Positions 22,516 through 32,761 of a stretch of DNA of 64,000 bases are shown here, one piece after another; positions within the stretch are counted from its first letter, which is position 1, and each line of letters begins with the position of its first letter. The notes beneath the pieces are model-generated. The model did not search any database. It saw only the letters and a program-made list of their open reading frames with translations, and was not told the origin of the DNA. The DNA is from Mucidula mucida. Its lineage: Eukaryota > Basidiomycota > Agaricomycetes > Agaricales > Physalacriaceae. A program made the position numbers and the translations under genes. The DNA lies in the NCBI GenBank assembly GCA_015501055.1, contig JADNYV010000181.1, positions 1 through 64,000 on the forward strand. The letters are read 5' to 3'.

Positions 22516-22601
22516 ATTTTTTTCTCACTAAATATTCACACTTGCTGTACCATTAAAGTATAAAAATGCTATATCTAGATGTACTCTCAATATTTGAAAG
22601 G
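22516..22601 (+). repeat. Left arm of an 86-bp inverted repeat
   Basis: It matches the reverse complement of 36673-36758 at 84 of 86 positions by eye; the only differences are two adjacent bases. Identity stops sharply inside both arms. The arms face each other across 14 kb and the left one lies 135 bp upstream of the first MULE transposase motif, so it is a candidate terminal inverted repeat. Confidence 0.75.
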
Positions 22602-22735
22602 TCAGTGTGCTCTGTAATACCATGGAGCATGTTTCTGCCCAGATTGAGGTGACTTAGCAAAACTGCAATTTCTGTGTGGTTTTGCTTACTAATAATCAGA
22701 TGGACTTGGCCCTGCGCGCCAGCTTCTTGCCCTAG

Positions 22736-25700
22736 ATGGAAGGAACGACCCAGTACTGCATCTGGTGCCATAAGGACAAGCCTCTCACGGAGTTTACTGC
22801 AAGATATGACAGTACAGGCACAAGTCCAACCTATGACAAGACCTGTAAGGTATGTCTTGATAAGCGACATGATGCTCAATGCGCAAAAAAGAATAATGCA
22901 CAGGTCTGCAATCCATACTGATATCTAGATTGCCGAGAACTGACTGCCATGACAGAAGTCCAGTGACATGCCTGCTCTCAATGCACAGACAACCGGTCCT
23001 TTTGTGCACCCATCCCAGACTGAAATGAAGGCAGACCCTCGCAATTCTGATGCCGGAGACGTGCTCTTTGACCTCTCGGAGATATTACTTGATGATTTTA
23101 TCACCCTCATTGGTGCACAGAAGCAGCTCCTTTTGGTAACTGTACGCGTCAATGTGGCATCAATCCGGGGACGTATACTTCGTGACATGTCAGATCAGCT
23201 GGCAAACATTATTTAGGAACATTCCACCTATTGTTTTACATGAGCTTTTATTTTTGTATATTGACATTGATTCTCAAGTCTTATCTTAACTTCATGTCAG
23301 ATATCATTCCAATTACCGATACAAGAACAAGCCCACAATGTGGTTTAATTACCACTGCTGTCAGCAGTTGAACCGGCAGCACAAGCCGCAAAAGAAGATG
23401 CTGGGCCCTACCGTCCAGAACCGCAACAAGCAGAGTATGGACGGCTTTAACTGCAGTGGTTAGGTATTTATCACACTGTCGGAGGGCTCTGATACTGCTC
23501 TTGTTTGTGTAAAGCATGAAGACAACCATGTTCCATACTGGTGTATTAATGTTCCTGATGAAGTGCACCACTTTGTGCATGAAAATGCAGAAATGTGTCC
23601 CTCTCAGGTAAGATTCATGACCGTTGTGCGACTGGTTACATACTGAAGATTCATTTTAGCTCTAGAGTGCCATTCTCACGTGTTTTGGCTCTAGTCCACG
23701 CTTCAGTTGCAAAGTTATCTATGCTATGTGGTTGGAGATCTCCAGCCAGAAATGGAAGTGCAATGCAGATGAGCTGGTATCTGCAAAGATTCTCATCAAA
23801 GAGGCTGCAAAGTTAGGCTCCTCAGAGAAAGCAAGTGAGAGCATATATAAGGTTGAGCCAATAGAGCTCCCAAAACAAGACTCTGATGGGTTCACGGCTA
23901 TTGCCTTTGCCCTTGCACCCGTTCTTTGTCAGTGGGGTGGCCGCATTAAGGATATTGCTCTAGACATGACCTGTAAGCAGCTATCTATCTCTGGATTGAG
24001 GCAAACTGATAAATGTATGTGGTAGATAAAACAAACAAGTCTGGATACGAGGTCTTTGCCATTCTTGGCGAGGTCTACAGTTCAGGGTGTCCGCTTGGAT
24101 ATCTTCTCATTGATGCCGACAAGAATCACTCTTCAGGACCCAATGGTAAACAACACTACATTGAAGCGCTGCTAGAGCATTTCCACTCAAAGTGGTCATT
24201 TTGACCTCTCCTAACACTGTCCAACAAAGATTGCGCCAAGATTAATGTGTTTCTTCAAAAATTCCCCAACGCTAAGCACCAGCTCTGTTTCTGGCACTGT
24301 CTTTGTGCAATCCAAACTTGCTTATCCATTCTCCATTGTTGACCCACTTATTACAATTCCAAGAAGGCACATTGGGAGTATCACTTCATTGATGTCAAGT
24401 TTGTTTCATTGGCTTAGGGCAAGAATCCAGAGCGCAATAAGGTGAGAGAGTGTTCACTCAACTATGCTTCTATGTATTCAACTTGCTTCTAGCAACAATA
24501 TGTTCCACAGAATCCTGTTCCTCGCGTTAACATTATTTTAAATGGTGAACTACAGAACCGCACACCTAACCCTGCTCCAATCCTCATTTGCATCAATGGT
24601 GAGGCTGTTTGTGCCTTTCACGAGAAGGAAAGTGTGCCGAATGATACCTCAGATGCCGGCAAGGATAATGGATCCAAATTCAATAAACATAATCTCTGTG
24701 CAAGTGTTTATCAATTGAAGGATGCAACTGACCAAGAAGATGGCCCAGATTGGCTGTTTGAGGAGGGCAAAACATCATCAAAGGATCCAGACTATGTGTT
24801 CTGTCCAGCCGCGCACTATAAGCCTCTGCTTCACCTATTCACAAAGTACTTCTGCAAACATCCATTATTCCCGTGTTGCCGTAATAACGGTCCAGTTCGG
24901 TCAGCTCAGTAAATCAAAACTAATGCTGTCTACAAAATGTATAGCTTCTGCATTGGTCGCGGCCTTACAGAGGTGTGGGCGTATATGTGAAATTTTAAGT
25001 ATTGTCTGAAGATGTGGAAGCTCTGGGCACGCTCCACAACGCCCTACATTACTCGCCTACACACCATAATGAATGTGGAGTGATTCTGGAAACAGCTTAA
25101 GCACAATCAACTCCATTATCTCCTACATCCCCGCCTTAATCAATCGGTATACATTCTCATCTATGAGGTGACACCAGCTTATCTCTCTTGAATGGAACTT
25201 CTCGCCCAAGAAAACTGTATTGGGCGAAGCCAAGCACTGACACCATTTCAGTCATACTTCAAAGCCGCCTGAAAAGAGCTACTCACACACAAGATTAGTG
25301 CTGATTCTCTAATCATGTATTGGACGAACATACAGACCTGGACTTGCGCATGTGGGCAGCAGATGTACAACTTGCTTCATCTCTGCAAGCATCTCGTGCA
25401 TGCTGTGTCTGACACACAGCAGCTATCTCCACAATTTTGGACTGAGGTATTGCGTCAACACGTTCTGCCGTTATATCGCCACCGTGAACTCGGAAATACC
25501 GATATTGAGGAGGACGGATCCATTACTGATGGTGATGACCAGATTTGGTTTGGCAATAGCAATGTGCTGCGGGGTGGGGGTCAGTGGAAAAATATTTTCA
25601 AGTCTAGCAGCATTCTGCGGAAGCACATACTGATTGAGGACGACGCCGGGAACAAGAACAACAAGACCTCAGAAGAAAGACCTTGCAAACAAGCACATCT

Positions 25701-26380
25701 TGAACCATCTGCGCCTGACGAGGCACCTGAATGCACAGACGATAATCCCATTGATCTCATCAGCTCCGATGATTTGGTCTCCGGCGAGAATCTTGAGGAG
25801 GAAGAGATAGACGAAGAGGTAAGTTGTATTTATTCTGTGCAAAATCATTAACACAGTTTGCAGACAGAGGAGTCAGTTCGCTTCATGCTGCAGCGTGCCA
25901 CAGAATTGGAGGAAGCAGCAAGGATCATCCGCGAGCAGGCACCATTTAAGAACCGGCAGCTATTCAATAGTATGGCCCGGCGAAACCTGGGAAAAGATGT
26001 ATCTGAATTTGTTCAGCATATTCACCGCAATGAGCATGGACATGTCCAGAAGTTGACCTGGGGGAGTAAGGCGGCACAGAGCAATTGACGTGCAGAAACT
26101 CAACGAGTTGCGGACACAATGGGTTATTGGGTGACTGGGAGCAGTCATAAAGAAAATTCCAGGTCTGAAGGAACAAGTTGTATTACTCAAAAAGATATTA
26201 TTGATGTAGATGCCATGGATCCATGATGATGAGTCAACATCGCTCATAAGCAATGTCAACGAAGGTTTCCGCTTGACTTGGACAGATGACGTCACTTATC
26301 TGTTAAAATCTGGCCAACCAAAACAGGAACTTGCCCCTATTTTCATATGTGCATCCCCACATGTATCACAACCTAGGTCA
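22736..26380 (+). pseudogene. Mutator-like (MULE) transposase with SWIM zinc finger, decayed
   Basis: Recognisable pieces in order are: a zinc-ribbon-like start (YCIWCHKDKPLTEF ... CKVCLDKRHD); the catalytic core (IALDMT, then KSGYEVFAILGEVYSSGCPL); a block KFPNAKHQLCFWHCLCAI typical of MULE transposases; and the SWIM finger (WTCACGQQ...CKHLVHAV, CxC-n-CxH). An acidic tail then leads across a 45-nt intron (25819-25863) to a helical C-terminus ending near 26088, with possible further coding to 26380. Many stops and frame changes interrupt it, for example a TAG after FNCSG near 23460. MULE transposases mobilise elements with long terminal inverted repeats and often pick up host gene fragments. 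Confidence 0.8.
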
Positions 26381-27088
26381 TAACCGCAGCCGTGACGGTT
26401 AGTGTCACAGCGATCGTGGTTATGCGCCATTTTGCGCTTGGTCCACTCCACCGCCACCGTCACCTCACGCTCCTGGTTAGACGATCGGTACATGTCGTGT
26501 ATTCTCCTGCCCCTGAATCAACAATCGCTGCTTTCGCCGCTCGTGTCATCCGCGATTAATGCTTTAGTGCCCCCAAACCGAAGATTGCTGCTTTTTCCAG
26601 TGTGACAAACACGTAAGATTGCGAAACTGCTGGGACCTACAATCATGGCTGCCTCTCATTTCATGCATCATCCCATAGATAGACTTCTTCCATAGCTCAT
26701 CTGGCCATGGGGAAGGTGTCTCCCAACTGACAACAACTGACAACTCGATGAACAGATATTGACATCCACTTTTTAAAGTGGTGAAACAACTGTACGTGCA
26801 TTTCTAAATTTTCACCCATAATTGTTGATGTTCGCTGGATTCGATGACAATTACGGGACCATCAAACACGACTCCGATAATACAACACATCCGGTGGCGG
26901 GTCCGGTGAATCCGCAGAGTCTCTTTTATGTCCTCCGATGCTTCCATGCCTTCCTCGCCAATGACGGACACCAAGACATGTCTTTGACTCTAATAATTCT
27001 CTGACGGCTTCTCACCACTGATAGACGCTACTATGACTGTCCGACCACTGACTGACAGTGACATCCGGTAAACCTCTTTGTTTGCCAG
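26381..27088. other. Non-coding stretch after the MULE transposase
   Basis: Contains the words GGTTAGAC and TAACCGC, similar to words near 36520-36620, but no clear repeat structure. No gene supported. Confidence 0.35.
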
Positions 27089-28629
27089 TTGCTTCATGTT
27101 GTTGACTTAACTATCAGGGACCTTTCTCGCGATGATCTTCTTCTCATCGCGCAATCTCAGAAGCCAAATTGGCAGAAGAGCCCTAAACACCCATTCAACT
27201 TGGACAGACGCCTTGGAGCCGATAAACTTCGGCGTCTCCTACTGGATCCTGACGAGCACTTCACCACTACCTCAGTAGTATCTCAAGCTCAAGGACCACC
27301 TCAGTCAGTGATGTCGGCACATCAGGAAGCTTCAATAACCCAGTCAGGTCCACTTTCTGGCCACAAGGTGTGTTCAAGTTCGAGTTCGCCCTTAACTATC
27401 ATCTGCTAACGGAAAGTACAGAAGCTCATTGTTAAAATCATTGATGCTCGCTTCCAGAAGCATTACAACCGGGCGTATACAATTTCTGTTGTGGCTCATT
27501 AGTCGAGGCAAGGATGTCGACCAGGTGATTGGAATGTCGAGTGCCAGACTGTCGTCGAAGCACTGAAGGAAGAACCTGGCGCGCAACATATTCTTGGTGT
27601 GTCCGCATTACCCTCCCAGATATTCAACATGATTCACACCCCTTGCAGATGGACCATATCGCCTTTCGACTCCGCTTGCTGAAGGATCAGATTTTTTTGA
27701 AGACTTTCTTGTTGAAAAGACTTATCGTCAGGATCTGCTTCGTGTGCCGCACCACAATGAGATACTCATCAAAGTTGAGGAGGCACCGGTATCTCCTCTA
27801 AATCATTATTACTTGAGATGTTACTCATACGCTGCCAATAGGCTCTCGACAACATCCGACAGTTAGATGCGCAGCTTAGAGGCGCAAAGCGAAAGTTACT
27901 TTCAGAATCCGGGGCAAAACCTGAGGGCGCACTTACGGAGACGGAAGTTGAAGTCTTGGATAATGATGGCGCGGCATCCAATGATGGTGACCACACCAGT
28001 ATGGTTTTGCCAAATTCTCTGCTTGGTCTGACGTCGCACAAGCAGCACATTCTCCTTACCCCATTATTTGCGCTCGAGGTCTGAAGACACCGCCTGGCGA
28101 AGCGCCTAGGAAGAAGTCGCGGAAGTCGAATTACAAGGCGGAGGATAAGTCTCTCACATCTCTGCTCCGTCAACAGATTCAAAAGCACTACACATCTGAA
28201 TACAAAACTTTCTTGGAACACCGTGGGTGTCTAAAGCTGTCGAATTCACAGATCATCGCCAACTGGCAATTTGGAGTTGATGTTTGCGATGAATATCACA
28301 AGAAAGCTATATCGGTGAGCCTGCAGCTTTCACAGTTTGGTTCATTGCTCTAAATCATGGTCTAGGGTTCAAGTCAGCAAATTGATTATAAGCACATCTA
28401 CGGCGCCTTGCAATGTAGCGAGACCTGGCTTCGTGATGCAAGGAACTATATCAACCTTGTTAGCCTGCACGGATCGCCCTTCACAGCTGGCACTGCCGAA
28501 ACTAGAACCAAGCTGGAGTCGACAGAAGTCTCCGCTGGTGGAAGGAAGGACTTGATTGCTTACTTACACAGTCTCCAGCAGCGTTTGAGAGAGGTTGATA
28601 GTGGACTCGCAGCCAAAAGACAACCATGA
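27089..28629 (+). CDS. Hypothetical protein, unknown, partly broken
   Basis: Three coding-like blocks lie in one direction: 27089-27409 (a frame rich in Leu/Asp/Arg), about 27842-28080 (acidic helical, LDNIRQLDAQLRGAKRKLL) and 28082-28629. The last is the clearest. KKSRKSNYKAEDKSLTSLL leads to QIIANWQFGVDVCDEYHKKA, a 51-nt intron (28315-28365, GTGAGC...TCTAG), then IDYKHIYGALQCSETWLRD to a TGA at 28627. The blocks are in different frames and the segment between 27410 and 27840 has stops. I recognise no family. It lies inside the 14-kb inverted-repeat interval and could be a transposon-borne gene. Confidence 0.4.
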
Positions 28630-29263
28630 ATAAAGTCTATTTTCTCTACCAACAAAGACACCCAGGAAGGGACGACTACATTTTCTATTACCTTGCCATG
28701 GCGGATCTTCAAAACCAGCGGGATGACTTGGTAAGCTCTGTGTCCAGAGAAGTGTCGCTCCCAACGGCGCAAAGCCAAATGAGAAAGGACGCGTCACAAA
28801 GACAATGTTCTGAACCGTCACCGACAACATAGACGAGCATTGAAATGGTGCAGTAGAGTATTCGTGTCAATGACCAGGAACGCCGTGCGTTCCTCAAGCG
28901 GAGCCTGCGCGTACCGTAAGCCTAGACATCCCCATAATCACCTCGTCTCGCCGTACCTGTATCTCAACATCCTGATTTGCGATTTGGTTGGTGTAGTGTA
29001 GAATCGTATAGTACATCGTCGATATTTGGAGATGAATTCTTATAAGACGTCGCTAATAATCAACAATTCGCATGAACAAGTGCGCATCGGAGTCTGGGAG
29101 AGACGTACTTGCGTGAGATGAAAATCAATAGCTCGGATTTGCTGTGGCGCTGTATATATCAGAAAACGACATGGTGAAAATCCTGGGATACGTCGAGAGC
29201 AACGACATCGTGTAACTAGACAACATTAGAATTGAACGAGGGGGGCGTGGATGGGGCACGTAC
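28630..29263. other. Stretch without a supported gene
   Basis: Short frames only. The right end holds the region where further PCF11 exons would be expected on the minus strand, but I see no matching sequence. Confidence 0.35.
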
Positions 29264-30009
29264 CTGGGTGAGAACGGCGACGTGCTGCTTGGCAGTAGCG
29301 TTGCGTGGGTTGGTCTGCATTGCACGTTGTCGCTGACCCAATGTATACTCCAGTTCACTGAGGACTTGGGCTTTGGTGATACGAGAGCCTGGATCATTGT
29401 GAGATTGCGATGGCGATGCGATAAAACGAGGCTTACTGTTGCAGACGAACCCTCTCCCCAGATTCCTCTCTCGATCGCCACTTGCATGGCGGTTCCAAAG
29501 AGTTCCTTGTTGTTTGGTACACCTGATCTCCAAGTTAGAGCGAGCTCTTCCATCTTGCTGCGAGTGCTCTCGTCGACCATGTGATATGATTCCAAGACGG
29601 AATAACGAAGCTAGCAAACTGCCGAGCGTAAGGTTCATAGATCTTCCTTTGAAATCATGCCAAGAAGGTAGAACACCGGTAACTTCATCCACGGTGGGAC
29701 CTGAGAAGGATGAGTTAGCAAATCGCGGATGGATGAGGAACAGGGCGACGTTGCTGTCAACGCAGGCAGTGCTCGACAAGATTGGATGTACAGTGGCACC
29801 ATGAGATGGGCACGACACATGGAGACAGGCAACACCAGGACAACTGAAGAGAGAGACTCACTTCGCGGATGCGTGCCTCGAGACACTGCGCAACGACGTG
29901 TGCATATCCGGTGTAGTCATGTGGAGAGATTCTGAATGATGGGGCGAGAGTTTACTCGCAATTCTCTCAGGCGGGCTGCAAATTCGTGGCGGAAAGTGTT
30001 GGGTTTCAT
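29264..30009 (-). pseudogene. PCF11: PCF11 5' fragment (RNA polymerase II CTD-interacting domain)
   Basis: The minus strand from an ATG at 30009 reads FAARLRELRVNSRPIIQNLS, then DYTGYAHVVAQCLEARIRE. A 161-nt intron (29701-29861) follows, then VPPWMKLPVFYLL, YEPYARQFASFVIP, and STRSKMEELALTWRSGVPN with QVAIERGIWGEG. The last recognisable exon reads KAQVLSELEYTLGQRQRA and ends at a GTACGT donor at 29263. This is the CID of the cleavage and polyadenylation factor Pcf11, which binds the phosphorylated RNA polymerase II tail. At least three frame changes interrupt it and the long C-terminal part of the protein is absent. I read it as a captured or duplicated gene fragment, not a working gene. Confidence 0.75.
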
Positions 30010-30149
30010 CAGAAAGACAGTTGAGCTATGGGCGGTGGCGGAGGGGTGAGTAGTGGGGGTACGTTGGTGGGTACAGCATAGGAGCTGGCGCTGCAAAGCT
30101 TTGTTGGAACCGTCCTTTCGTCGCGGGTTCACAGGTGCGACAGCGGGCG

Positions 30150-30434
30150 CTGGCTATTCTGGCGCTGATGCCAGGCGGGAGACCTCAGCCTACGAAAATC
30201 AACACTCGACAACACTTCCACCTGGGCAAACACACCTGGATCTGCTGTTGGATCTTTTGGTCCTTCCAGGCCTGGTCCTCGACAGTCCGCGCAAACTTGA
30301 ACACTCCTCCTGGCCGCAATTTCTTCCTGCGCGCTGTATCCTCGACAACGAGAGCGTTCAAGGGCTCCTCATTCCGTTTGCGCTTTTGTCCGCAGAATAG
30401 TGTAAGGCTGCTGGCCCGAGTCGGTCTGCATCAT
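30150..30434 (-). pseudogene. IWR1: IWR1 5' fragment (RNA polymerase II nuclear import factor)
   Basis: Two ATGs at 30434 and 30431 are followed by PYTILRTK. After a one-base frame change comes KRKRNEEPLNALVVED with RRKKLRPGGVFKFARTVED, the conserved N-terminus of Iwr1/SLC7A6OS. A 46-nt intron (30190-30235) follows and then only AEVSRLASAPE before a stop. Iwr1 directs assembled RNA polymerase II into the nucleus through its N-terminal signal. The rest of the protein is missing: 140 bp downstream, the PCF11 fragment begins on the same strand. Confidence 0.72.
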
Positions 30435-31083
30435 GGCAGAAGCAAAGAAAGGCAGTCGTCAACGTCAACCAGTCGCTCCAGTGCGAGTACAAAATCAGGA
30501 TCCGGCTGAGAAGGTGGTGGTAAGACGGAAGGAATGATAGAAGCACATGTATGACGCGACGCGACTGTTTTCCTCCCTCAACGTTGAATGTTGACCACTT
30601 CCTCACACCGGGTCAAGTCGTGTCACACATGTGCTTAGACTTGTTTACCGCTTGACCGCCATGACACCTCTTGGTGTCGGTCAAATTGTGCGGGCATTCC
30701 ATCAGAGTGCGGGGACCTCGTCAAAGAGACTCGTGGCGGAGTTTATCTCCATTCCTCCGGTACACTCTCGGTGGCATGTGTATCGCCTACACTCCTACTC
30801 CCACTAACCTCTATGAACGCCCTCGCTCCTGCCACACTTGGTATAGCTCCGGACTTTGAGTGTGCAGGTCCACAACACCCGACCATCTGCGCCGTTCTTG
30901 TCAACAGCGGGCCGACCTTGAGCCTACTTCCAAGGACGACGTTGGCGGGGGAGTATCGTGGACATGCGCATTCAAAAGCTGCTGTTGTTTGATTGGGTTA
31001 CACTGTTGAGGAAGACTTTTTTTATTGCTTGGTGTGTACAATTCATCGCTTTGTCTAAACTTCACTGATAGAGTTGTTTTGTA
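30435..31083. other. Stretch upstream of the XPG-like nuclease, no supported gene
   Basis: The N-terminal exon(s) of the nuclease should lie here, but no frame shows the expected XPG start or the first catalytic Asp. Several short ATG frames (30661, 30812) have no recognised motif. Confidence 0.35.
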
Positions 31084-31159
31084 GCTCATCCCTCCGGCCC
31101 AACCCTTTGCACCTGAAGGCAACAGTGGCCCGTCACTGACGCACTTGCACCCATGCTCA

Positions 31160-32746
31160 TCATCGTCAAACCAAGAACACCGCACTTGCTTCCCTCTTCA
31201 TACAAGCAACTGCTCTCTTCAGTCTCACGACCGTCATTCCCCTTTTTGTATTCGATGGCCCTGGGCGTCCCAACGTGAAGCGCAAGACCACTGTCCGTTC
31301 CAACAGCCACTTCTTGAATTCTGATTTTAAAAGTCTTATTCGAAGTCTTGGATGGAAGTATGTAGAGGTAGGGTTTCTGCTGATGTCTTATTGCCACATA
31401 CTGATGCTTGTTCAGGCTCCTGGAGAAGCAGAGGCTGAACTTGCATGGATGTGTGCTAATCACTTCATCGATGCTGTTCTGACCGAGGACAGTGATACTT
31501 TTGTGTTTGGTGCACCAAGGGTCATTTGCATGTGCGTATCATTTACTTCTCCTGTATCAGCCTAATAGATATTCACAGTCGTGAGATCTCTGACCACGCC
31601 ATCGATGTTACTGTCTTCGAGGATGTTGACCTGACACGAGAGCAATTCGTATTTATTGCTATATTAGCCGGTGGTGACTATTCGGTCAGTTATCTTTCTA
31701 TTTCTCGTACCACGTTCTCCCTCTAATGTTCTCTCTAGGATGGGATACCAGGTTGCGGTGTTAAAACCGCACGCCAACTCGCTGTTGCTGGCTTTGGCGA
31801 TAAGCTCATTCAAGCGGCGTTGGATCTGTCATCTGCCAAGTTTCGCGAGTTTTGTCCTTTGTGGTGTCAGAATTTCCGGAAGGCCTTATCTGATGCAAGC
31901 TTCACCAAAGCTCGCGGCTTGGCCCGCAAAATTCCCGAGGACTTTCCCGACTACAATATCCTTCAACTGTATCTTCGTCCCCGCTCCTCCCAAGGTGTTA
32001 TGCCCCCTCTGGTGCTTTGCTGGGATGTGTCGCCTAACCTTGGTCAACTCGCTGCTTTTGCGGCGAAGAACCTTGTTTGGGGATCTGATAGTACTCAGCT
32101 TTTCCAACACTTTAAGCGGACTATCTTTCCTGAACTCGCTATCCGTGAACTGGTTAAATCCATTCCCAGTGGTGGTGGCGACTTTGCAGTTGACATCTGT
32201 CCCTATTCGGTTATTATTGATCGTGTTCCTCCGCAGCGAAACCAAGTCGCCACCCAGCGCTTCCGAACCTACCTCTCTCTACAGATAACCCCTCCGCTTC
32301 TTAACGAAATCCAGGAAAGCGCTTCAGCAGCTGGAATGCAGGGCTCGTTGGGATCTGTAACCCGCCGTATGAGGGCCTGGGTACCTACAGGGCTTTACAA
32401 CCTCGCGCAGCCAGATACCACCGGGCTCTATAATTCACGTAACGAGGAGGACATGGAGGCGGAGAACATGGAGGCAGAGAACATGGAGGCGGAGAACATG
32501 GAGGCGGAGGACATGGAGGCAAAGGATATAGAGGAGGAGGGCACGGAGGAGAAGGATAAGGCAGAGTACCAGACGGAGGTTGAAGTCATTGATATTCCAT
32601 CTGATGAGGAACAGTCGCGTGGTTCCAGCGTCATTGCTCCCCTTGCAGTTGAGGTCATTGAGATTCTTTCTGATGAGGAAGAGGAAGAAGAGCGTTACCC
32701 AGTATATGGACCAGTAGAGCTGATTGAGATTTCGGATGATGAATAG
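31160..32746 (+). CDS. XPG/GEN1-like structure-specific nuclease, N-terminus not found
   Basis: Four exons (to 31367, 31416-31531, 31579-31684, 31739-32746) are joined by GT-AG introns of 48, 47 and 54 nt with frame kept. The N-region end reads VIPLFVFDGPGRPNVKR. The I-region reads APGEAEAELAWM and DAVLTEDSDTFVFGA, then GGDYSDGIPGCGVKTARQL, so the catalytic acids of these blocks and the helix-hairpin-helix are present. XPG-family enzymes cut flaps or Holliday junctions; order and spacing resemble the GEN1/Yen1 class. The first catalytic block and a start Met are not visible, so it may be 5'-truncated. The C-terminus has five 15-bp repeats (MEAEN-like) and three SUMO-interaction-like motifs. 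The stop is 15 bp from the Crypton gene's stop. Confidence 0.7.
32447..32521 (+). repeat. Five tandem 15-bp coding repeats
   Basis: Each unit encodes E-N/D-M-E-A. Copies differ at one to three bases. It lies in the C-terminal tail of the XPG-like nuclease, between the catalytic part and the SUMO-interaction-like motifs. Confidence 0.85.
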
Positions 32747-32761
32747 TCAAAAATGTGTAAA

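Noticed and set aside
22736..26380. KDZ (Kyakuja-Dileera-Zisupton) transposase
   Set aside because: The HQLCFWH block and the CxC-n-CxH SWIM finger fit a Mutator-like transposase instead.
29264..30434. Working PCF11 and IWR1 genes
   Set aside because: Both lack their 3' parts and contain several frame changes within conserved blocks. An essential gene should not look like this, unless the assembly is faulty.
30661..30992. N-terminal exon of the XPG-like nuclease
   Set aside because: No frame shows the XPG start or the first catalytic Asp, and no splice pair joins these frames to 31160 in phase.
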